From assembly GCA_031264545.1 (NCBI GenBank), contig JAISDV010000026.1, positions 1 to 12,046 of the forward strand: a DNA stretch of 12,046 bases. Direction: 5' to 3'. This document shows positions 1 to 5,078 of the stretch, piece by piece (the first letter of the stretch is position 1; each line of letters opens with the position of its first letter). The notes under the pieces are model-generated. The model was given only the letters and a program-made list of their open reading frames with translations. It was not told the origin of the DNA and did no database searches. The position numbers were made by a program, and so were the translations under genes. The DNA comes from Oscillospiraceae bacterium (GTDB lineage Bacteria > Bacillota > Clostridia > Oscillospirales > Oscillospiraceae).

Positions 1-785
1 GCCCATGATCTCGGCGATCTTGTCGTTTGCCGCCGCGTAGCCGATGCGCCAGCCCGTCATGGCGTAGGTCTTGGAAACGCCGTTGATTAGAATGGTGATA
101 TCCTTGATCTCTTCGCCTAATGACGCAAAACTCACAAATTTCCGGTTGTCATAGACCAGCCGATAACATATTTCGTCCGCGATCACATAGATCCCGTTTT
201 CCACGCAGATATGGGCGAGGGCGGCGAGTTCGTCTTTATTATACAGTATTCCTGTCGGATTGGAAGGGTTTGTGAGAATAAGAGCCTTCGTTTTGGGAGT
301 GACGGCTATGCGGAGCTTCTCTTCCGTGAGTTTGAAATGCTCGCTTTCCGGGCAATCGATGATGACCGGTACGCCGCCAACCATCTTAATGAGCTTGCAA
401 AAGCTTATCCAATGAGGCGCCGGCAAAATGATCTCGTCGCCGGGGTTGACGAGGGTTCGCAGCGCGACGTAGACGTTGTGCCTGGCCCCACTCGCCACCA
501 CGATCTGGCCAGGCTTATAGGACACACGCCGCAGTCGGCTTGCAGTCGGGCACAGACAGCCTTCCGCAGGCCCTCCGTGCCACTCACTTGCGTGTAGCGG
601 GTAAAGTTGTTCTCGATGGCCTGGATACCGGCCTTCTTGACGTTTGCGGGCGTGTCGAAGTCCGGCTCTTCCGTACTGAACCCGATCACGGCGATTCCGT
701 CCGCCTTCATCTTCTTGTACGCAGCATCAAGGGCCAAGGCGGCGGCCGCCTGAACCTCTCGGGCGATGCACGATAATTCTTTCAT
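1..785 (-). pseudogene. Class I PLP-dependent aminotransferase (AspC/PatA-like), frameshifted, C-terminus beyond the window
   Basis: A fold-type I aminotransferase that would transfer an amino group between an amino acid and a 2-oxo acid using pyridoxal phosphate; the substrate cannot be told, aspartate being the commonest in this family. The first frame runs from ATG at 785 for 87 codons (MKELSCIARE start; YTQVSGTEGLR near residue 64) and then leaves the family pattern. A second frame, open from 519 to position 1, continues it exactly: YKPGQIVVASGARHN, NPGDEIILPAPHW, LTNPSNPTG, YVIADEICY and SKTYAMTGWRIGY. The PLP-binding lysine is the K of SKT at 70-72. Deleting one TG from the GTGTGT run at 522-527 joins the frames as GVSYKPGQ, as expected for the family. 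It is either a real 2-bp slippage mutation or a sequencing error. GGAG lies 14 nt before the ATG. About 130-140 C-terminal residues are missing off the window. Confidence 0.88.
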
Positions 786-832
786 TCGTGGTTTCCGCCT
801 CTCCGTCACATAGTTTCCATGCCATTTAAAAA

Positions 833-861
833 AGTATAAGCGCCGCTCTGCAAATTTGCAA
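833..861 (-). promoter_or_regulatory. Promoter of the aminotransferase gene
   Basis: Read on the minus strand, a -35 TTGCAA (856-861) and a -10 TATACT (833-838) are separated by exactly 17 nt, close to the sigma-A consensus. Transcription would start near 826 and give a leader of about 40 nt before the ATG at 785. The -35 overlaps the palindrome GCAAATTTGC. It lies downstream of the rpsI terminator, so the aminotransferase is probably a separate unit. Confidence 0.6.
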
Positions 862-926
862 GGCAAATCGATCATTTGCGTGAATTTTCAGCGTTTTATG
901 CAAGTGCACCTTCTTTCCCATTCATA

Positions 927-962
927 TAAAAACCCTGAAACCAGTGTGATTTCAGGGGTTTT
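927..962 (-). terminator. rpsI: Intrinsic terminator of the rplM-rpsI operon
   Basis: On the minus strand AACCCCTGAAA is followed by a short loop, the matching TTTCAGGG arm and TTTTTAT. This stem plus T run begins about 10 nt after the rpsI stop codon, the usual place for an operon-end terminator. Confidence 0.85.
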
Positions 963-972
963 CTTTGCAATA

Positions 973-1377
973 TCAGCGTTTGGAGAACTGGGGTGCGCGG
1001 CGCGCGCCCTTGAGTCCGGGCTTTTTGCGTTCCTTCATCCTCGGGTCGCGGGTCAGGAAGCCCGCGGCCTTGAGCGCGGGGCGGTAGGCCTCGTCCACCT
1101 GGAGCAGCGCCCTTGCGATGCCGTGGCGGATCGCGCCGGCCTGGCCGGTGACGCCGCCGCCGCCGACCGTGGCCTCGATGTCGATCTTATCCAGCGTCGC
1201 GGTCGCGGCAAGAGGCTGCCGGACGATGAACTTGAGCGTGTCGAGTCCGAAATAATCGTCGAGCTCGCGCCCGTTGATCGTGATTCTGCCCGTGCCGCCG
1301 GGGAAGAGATGGACCCTGGCCACGGAGGATTTTCTTCTGCCGGTACCGTACAGATAAGGCTTCTTACTCTGATACAT
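973..1377 (-). CDS. rpsI: 30S ribosomal protein S9 (uS9)
   Basis: Small-subunit ribosomal protein that binds 16S rRNA in the head of the 30S particle and reaches the P-site tRNA anticodon with its C-terminal tail. The sequence shows the uS9 signature: YGTGRRKSSVARV near the N-terminus, RQPL, GGGGVTGQAGAIRHGIARAL in the middle, LTRDPRMKERKKPG, and the basic tail ending in SKR. At 134 residues it has the usual length. Two in-frame ATGs compete, at 1383 and 1377. The Shine-Dalgarno core GGAGG (1387-1391) is only 3 nt from the first but 9 nt from the second, and the family usually begins MY..., so 1377 is chosen; the alternative adds MK. It follows rplM by 15 nt in the standard bacterial order. 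Confidence 0.96.
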   Translation of the reverse strand: MYQSKKPYLYGTGRRKSSVARVHLFPGGTGRITINGRELDDYFGLDTLKFIVRQPLAATATLDKIDIEATVGGGGVTGQAGAIRHGIARALLQVDEAYRPALKAAGFLTRDPRMKERKKPGLKGARRAPQFSKR

Positions 1378-1392
1378 CTTCATTTTCCTCCT

Positions 1393-1821
1393 TCAGCGAT
1401 CCCAGGCTTCGGGCTTTTGTGCCTGATGGATGTGCTCTGCGCCCTTAAAGACCCTGAGACGGGTGAGCTGCGCGCTGCCGAGCGTGTTTTTCTGGAGCAT
1501 TCCCTTGACCGCGAGCTTCATCGCAAAGTCGGCCCTTTCGGCCATGAGACGCTTATACTGGACGGCCTTGAGGCTGCCGATGTAGCCGGAGTGCGTGTAA
1601 TAATACTTCTGCTCCAGCTTCTTGCCGGTGAGCACGGCGCCCTCCGCGTTGATAACGATCACGAAATCGCCGCAATCGACATGCGGGGTATAGGTAGGCT
1701 TGTGCTTGCCGCGGAGAAGGTCCGCCGCAAGCGCCGCAGTCTTACCCAGGGGCTTGCCCGCGGCGTCAAGGATATACCATTTACGGGTCACGCTGTCCGC
1801 ATTTGCCATATACGTGGACAT
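1393..1821 (-). CDS. rplM: 50S ribosomal protein L13 (uL13)
   Basis: Large-subunit ribosomal protein and early assembly factor of the 50S particle. Recognisable uL13 stretches are RKWYILDAAGKPLGK, LLRGKHKPTYTPHVDCGD, FVIVINAE, KYYYTHSGYIGSLK, VKGMLQKNTLG and the ending LRVFKGAEHIHQAQKPE. Its 142 residues are the normal length. The reading frame stays open upstream to 1953, but the conserved protein starts at the ATG at 1821, which has GGAGG 7 nt before it; the longer extension is basic leader sequence without family similarity. rpsI follows after 15 nt. The operon has its own promoter and terminator. Confidence 0.97.
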   Translation of the reverse strand: MSTYMANADSVTRKWYILDAAGKPLGKTAALAADLLRGKHKPTYTPHVDCGDFVIVINAEGAVLTGKKLEQKYYYTHSGYIGSLKAVQYKRLMAERADFAMKLAVKGMLQKNTLGSAQLTRLRVFKGAEHIHQAQKPEAWDR

Positions 1822-2008
1822 TTTTCTGCCTCCAAAAAATAGATGTGGTGATAGTAAGCGCGCGGATAATTTATGAGCCGGGCGGGCAGGCCTTTTCTCC
1901 CGCCGGCGCCGGACATACGGCTTTTGCGCTTTAAGCCGGAAAAGCTTTGACAATTCGCCGCCGCGCCGTTAAAATGATCTGGAAAACGGGAAAAGCCGCG
2001 GACGGTGC
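1822..2008 (-). promoter_or_regulatory. rplM: Leader of rplM-rpsI, possible autoregulatory RNA
   Basis: From the predicted transcription start near 2008 to the ATG at 1821 is an untranslated leader of about 187 nt. It holds a GC-rich imperfect hairpin: GCCGGCGGG and CCCGCCCGGC (about 1879-1909) can pair with one bulged base. Ribosomal operons in Firmicutes often carry leaders bound by a ribosomal protein, including one described for L13. I cannot align this leader to that consensus by eye, so autoregulation is an inference from length, position and structure. Confidence 0.4.
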
Positions 2009-2014
2009 CTTACT

Positions 2015-2043
2015 TTTATACCACAGCCGAAATCGCGTGTCAA
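2015..2043 (-). promoter_or_regulatory. rplM: Promoter of rplM-rpsI
   Basis: On the minus strand a perfect -35 TTGACA (2038-2043) and a -10 TATAAA (2015-2020) are separated by 17 nt. This near-consensus sigma-A promoter fits strong expression of ribosomal proteins. Confidence 0.85.
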
Positions 2044-2269
2044 CACCTATTTCGTCGGAAAACAAAATACAAGTCCGTACGCTCCGTTTTTCTCCGTTTT
2101 ACGCCTGATTTTTCCTGTTTACTCAAAATCATTTTTTATTTTTATACGCAATCATTTTAAGTTTTTAGGGGTTGTCTGAAAAATCGGCGTGCGTGGCCGG
2201 CAGCCGGAAAGCAAACGGCGCGGCAAGGGACAAACGCAGAGACAAAAAAACAGAAAGAGGCAAAACAGC
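2044..2269. other. AT-rich intergenic stretch before the DUF554 gene
   Basis: Between the divergent rplM promoter and the DUF554 start lie 226 bases, T-rich between about 2085 and 2170. TATACG at 2143-2148 could be a -10 element for the plus-strand gene, but no good -35 is found at 17 nt, so I do not call a promoter. AATCATTTT occurs twice, near 2127 and 2150. The DUF554 reading frame stays open back to 2189 but this part has no family similarity. Confidence 0.3.
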
Positions 2270-3013
2270 ATGCGGGGACTCGGAACGATAGTGAACGCCG
2301 CAGCCGTTATCATCGGCGCGGCGGCCGGACTTCTGATAAAGGGCGGACTGCCCAAAAGATTTGAGGAAACGATTCTGTCCGCTGTCGGCCTGGCCGTTAT
2401 TTTTATCGGCCTGGGCGGAGCACTATCCGGTCTTCTCGTTATCGAGGACGGCGCGCTCGCCGCGCGGTACACCATGATGACGGTGCTCTCTCTTGTCCTC
2501 GGCGCCGTCGTGGGAGAGCTCCTGGATATTGAGAAACGGCTGGATGGACTGGGACGCCGTATTAAGGCGCGTATGCCGGAAAAGCTTGCCGGAAACAGCT
2601 TTGTCGAGGGCTTTGTCACCGCCTCGATGCTGTTCTGCGTCGGCGCGATGGCGATTGTCGGCGCGCTCGAGGACGGGCTGAACGGCAGCTATGCCATTCT
2701 CTTCGCGAAATCGCTGCTGGACGGAATAAGCGCGGTCATTTTTGCCGCCTCGCTCGGCGTCGGCGTTGCGCTTTCCAGCATCCCGCTTCTCGTCTATCAG
2801 GGCGGGATAACGCTGCTGGCGCAAGCGCTCCGCCCGCTTCTGACGGACGCGCTGATCGGCCAGATGTCCTGCATCGGCTCGATCCTGATCGTCGCTATCG
2901 GCGTCAACATGATTTTCGGAAAAAAGCTTAAGGTCGGAAACCTGCTCCCCGCGATTTTTTTCCCCGCCGTTTTTGCCCTGCTCGGGAGCCTTTTCCCCGG
3001 CCTGCCGCTCTGA
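2270..3013 (+). CDS. DUF554 family multi-pass membrane protein (YdfK/YqgA-like)
   Basis: Integral membrane protein of the DUF554 family; biochemical function not established. Of 247 residues, most lie in hydrophobic segments, beginning with GTIVNAAAVIIGAAAGLL at residues 5-22. Typical family stretches are GAVVGELLDIEKRLD (78-92), the core GFVTASMLFCVGAMAIVGAL (114-133) and KSLLDGISAVIF (147-158). The C-terminal half keeps the usual order of YQGGIT, CIGSILIVAIGVNM and NLLPAIFFP. The ATG at 2270 is chosen because the family pattern starts there and AAGAGG lies about 9 nt upstream; an earlier in-frame start at 2189 adds 27 very basic residues that look non-coding. It converges with the next operon, the two stop codons being 13 nt apart, and no terminator is visible between them. 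Confidence 0.88.
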   Translation: MRGLGTIVNAAAVIIGAAAGLLIKGGLPKRFEETILSAVGLAVIFIGLGGALSGLLVIEDGALAARYTMMTVLSLVLGAVVGELLDIEKRLDGLGRRIKARMPEKLAGNSFVEGFVTASMLFCVGAMAIVGALEDGLNGSYAILFAKSLLDGISAVIFAASLGVGVALSSIPLLVYQGGITLLAQALRPLLTDALIGQMSCIGSILIVAIGVNMIFGKKLKVGNLLPAIFFPAVFALLGSLFPGLPL

Positions 3014-3026
3014 CGCCGCTGCGCGA

Positions 3027-3560
3027 CTATTTGATAAGGTGCTTTCTGATATAGTCCGTCAACGGCTTCACGAGCATACCGACGAGAACGCCGGTGACCA
3101 CGCCGGAAATCAGCAATACCGGCAGGTACGTCACGATCATAAGTGTCCGCATGATGAGTGATGCGACCAGGATCTGCCCGATATTGTGGAATACTGCGCC
3201 CAGCACGCTGACGCCTGCCGGACCGATTTTATTTTGTCCGAACCGGAGCGCTGGCGCCATGGCGGCAAAGCTGAAAACCGCGCCGCCCAGGCTGTAAAAG
3301 AACGAAACACCCATCCCGGTAAAAATAGCGGTCATAAGGCATTTGAGCAGGGAAATCTCAAGGGCGGCGGGCCAAGGAAACAGATACAGCGCGGTCAATA
3401 CCACCGCATTGGCGAGCCCAAGCTTCACCCCGGGGACGACGAATTCGAACGGGATCCAGCGTTCGACGAGCCCGGCGACCAGCGCGAACGCCAGAAAGAG
3501 GGCTTTCAGCGCCAGGCCGGGGACAACAGCCTTTCCGCGCGCCTTTTTTCTATTTCGCAA
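3027..3560 (-). CDS. Gx transporter family membrane protein (EetB-like; formerly 'heptaprenyl diphosphate synthase component I')
   Basis: Multi-pass membrane protein of 177 residues, in the family long annotated as heptaprenyl diphosphate synthase component I and now as Gx transporter, which resembles ECF transporter substrate-binding subunits. Signature stretches are VVPGVKLGLANAVVL (41-55) and GAVFHNIGQI (121-130), with about five hydrophobic segments. The partner protein of extracellular electron transfer, EetB, belongs here. The start codon is TTG at 3560, preceded at 8 nt by AGGAGGT that lies inside the last codons of the upstream gene. No ATG is available until residue 76, inside the conserved core. 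It overlaps the upstream gene by 11 nt, which suggests translational coupling. Its transported or bound molecule is unknown from sequence. Confidence 0.85.
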   Translation of the reverse strand: MRNRKKARGKAVVPGLALKALFLAFALVAGLVERWIPFEFVVPGVKLGLANAVVLTALYLFPWPAALEISLLKCLMTAIFTGMGVSFFYSLGGAVFSFAAMAPALRFGQNKIGPAGVSVLGAVFHNIGQILVASLIMRTLMIVTYLPVLLISGVVTGVLVGMLVKPLTDYIRKHLIK

Positions 3561-3927
3561 TGATGTCCACCTCCTGCCCGGGGCCGCCGTCTCCGATAAG
3601 CTTTACGATAACGCGGTTGGGCAGGCAGCTGATCAACTGCCCCGGCAGAGTGATTTTTCCCGTATGCACGCAGGTCTGCGCGGGACAGTCCGCGCGGGAA
3701 ACGGCCACGCCGTCCCGTTCAACGGATAAAATGATTTTTCCGCCCGCGAGCGCGAGCTCGTGCGGCGCTTCCTCAGCCAAGACAACGGTTTGCGTAAGCC
3801 GTCCCGCCGTGTAGATCTCCGCGCGCAGCCGCCCGGCGGCCTGCCGTTCCCCGTGACGTGAAAACAGAAGCAGGGCGGCACAAACAGCGAGTATTACCGC
3901 GATAATGACGCCGTCGGCTTTTTTCAT
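3550..3927 (-). CDS. NusG domain II-containing membrane protein (EetA-like)
   Basis: Protein of 125 residues with one N-terminal membrane helix (about 6-22) and a C-terminal extracytoplasmic NusG-domain-II beta fold. The hallmark is DCPAQTCVHTGKI (80-92), followed by PGQLISCLPNRVIVKL (95-110). Cysteines 81, 86 and 101 are the conserved set. The family, which includes EetA, is found beside Gx-transporter and ApbE genes in Gram-positive bacteria with membrane or extracellular electron-transfer systems; its molecular role is unproven. The ATG at 3927 comes 1 nt after the apbE stop, with a weak GGTGG site inside apbE, and its end overlaps the Gx gene by 11 nt. This makes a three-gene operon with probable translational coupling. 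Confidence 0.85.
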   Translation of the reverse strand: MKKADGVIIAVILAVCAALLLFSRHGERQAAGRLRAEIYTAGRLTQTVVLAEEAPHELALAGGKIILSVERDGVAVSRADCPAQTCVHTGKITLPGQLISCLPNRVIVKLIGDGGPGQEVDIIAK

Positions 3928-3928
3928 C

Positions 3929-4969
3929 TCAATCCACCAACTGAAAGCGTTCGTCTGTGATACGGAAGCTGTCCCGAAGCCCCGGCGTGACCTGAACGCT
4001 CAGGTCCTCAGAGACGAAGATCCCCTCCGCGCCTTCCAGCGCGCTGAGATACGCCAGCCCGCGCTCGGCGCCGAGGACGAAGCAGGCGGTGGAAAGCGCA
4101 TCCGCCTGAGCAGCGGACGCGCTGATGATCGTCACGGACAGGAGCCCGTTATCCACGGGGCAGCCGGTTCGCGGGTCCATGATATGATGATAGCGCTTTC
4201 CGTCCCGCTCGAAGAAACGCTCATATACGCCGGAGGTGACGACCGCCCGGTCGCGGGCTGCTGCGACGCCGAAATACCCGTTCTCGCCGACGACCGGGCT
4301 TTTTATGCCGACCTGCCACAGCGCGCCGTCCGGCTTCGTGCCGAGGACATAGACGTTTCCGCCCAGATCGATGATTCCGTGGCCGACGTTTGCGTTTCTG
4401 AGGATCTCCGCCGCCCGGTCACAGGCGTAGCCCTTTGCGATCCCGCCCAGGTCGAGCTGCATTCCCGCTTTTTCCAGCGTGACCGAGGACGCGGCCTTAT
4501 CCAGCGTGATCCCCTCATAGCCGACAGAGAGAAGCGCGGCGTCGAGCTCCGCTTGCGCCGGGACGCGCGCGTTTTCCGTCCCGATCCCCCATAAACTGAC
4601 GATGGGGCGTATGGTAATGTCGAACGCGCCGTCCGTTTCTGCGCCGACAGTCTTCGCGTATTCGATCAGGCCGAAGACGTCTCCCGAAACCGCCGCCGGC
4701 GTTCCCGCTTGCCCGGACAGGCCCGCAATCTCGCTTTCCCCGGACACCGCCGACATCCGCGCGTCAATATCATAAAGCAGCGCGAATACCGCTTCGATCG
4801 GCTCCTCGCCGCCGCGCCAGTCATACAGCGTGACCGTGCTGACTGTGTCGAGCGGGCCGTCCAGCATTTCAGATACGGTTCGTCCCTCTGTCTCCGCTTC
4901 GGGCAGCGCCGCGCAGCCGGCCAGAAGAAGCATGCCCAGACATATCGCGGGATAGAAAAATCGTCTCAT
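3929..4969 (-). CDS. apbE: ApbE family FAD:protein FMN transferase, lipoprotein (FmnB-like)
   Basis: Transfers the FMN part of FAD to a threonine or serine of a target flavoprotein, releasing AMP, with Mg2+. This copy should sit on the outer face of the membrane: it begins with a short basic stretch, a hydrophobic segment and the lipobox LLAGC with lipidated Cys19. Conserved ApbE elements follow in order: FDITIRPIVSLWGIG (116-130), LDLGGIAKGYACDRA (172-186) in the FAD site, DLGGNVYVLG (201-210), YHHIMDPRTGCPV (260-272) and QADALSTACFVLG (288-300), whose acidic residue helps bind metal. At 346 residues it has normal length. The ATG at 4969 has GGAG 7 nt upstream. No FMN-accepting domain (SGAT-type motif in an FMN-bind fold) occurs in the window, so its target lies elsewhere. 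Confidence 0.94.
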   Translation of the reverse strand: MRRFFYPAICLGMLLLAGCAALPEAETEGRTVSEMLDGPLDTVSTVTLYDWRGGEEPIEAVFALLYDIDARMSAVSGESEIAGLSGQAGTPAAVSGDVFGLIEYAKTVGAETDGAFDITIRPIVSLWGIGTENARVPAQAELDAALLSVGYEGITLDKAASSVTLEKAGMQLDLGGIAKGYACDRAAEILRNANVGHGIIDLGGNVYVLGTKPDGALWQVGIKSPVVGENGYFGVAAARDRAVVTSGVYERFFERDGKRYHHIMDPRTGCPVDNGLLSVTIISASAAQADALSTACFVLGAERGLAYLSALEGAEGIFVSEDLSVQVTPGLRDSFRITDERFQLVD

Positions 4970-5031
4970 AGTTCGCTCCGTTTCAGGACCCGGTTCGCGC
5001 CTATGGATACAGGTCCTCAGTCAAATGCGCA

Positions 5032-5060
5032 GTTACGCCCATCCGGAGGACGGGCGTAAC
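5032..5060. repeat. Inverted repeat between the SLH gene and apbE
   Basis: GTTACGCCC (5032-5040) and GGGCGTAAC (5052-5060) are perfect 9-base arms; three further base pairs can form inside. It lies 19 nt after the SLH stop codon. On the minus strand no T run follows, and a CTTTTT follows only on the plus strand, where no gene needs termination. It could slow or partly end transcription of the SLH gene, or protect an RNA end. I found no convincing promoter for apbE in this 109-base gap, so readthrough from the SLH gene is possible. Confidence 0.6.
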
Positions 5061-5078
5061 GCTTTTTACGACAGGGTG

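Noticed and set aside
856..1842. 328-codon open frame on the plus strand
   Set aside because: It covers rpsI, its terminator and rplM in antisense; the ribosomal proteins are certain.
1393..1953. Extended 186-residue form of ribosomal protein L13
   Set aside because: The extra N-terminal 44 residues have no family counterpart and lie in the leader; GGAGG is correctly placed for the ATG at 1821.
5032..5070. Intrinsic terminator on the plus strand (hairpin followed by CTTTTT)
   Set aside because: No plus-strand gene lies upstream that it could end; on the minus strand, where it would be useful, no T run follows. Reported only as an inverted repeat.
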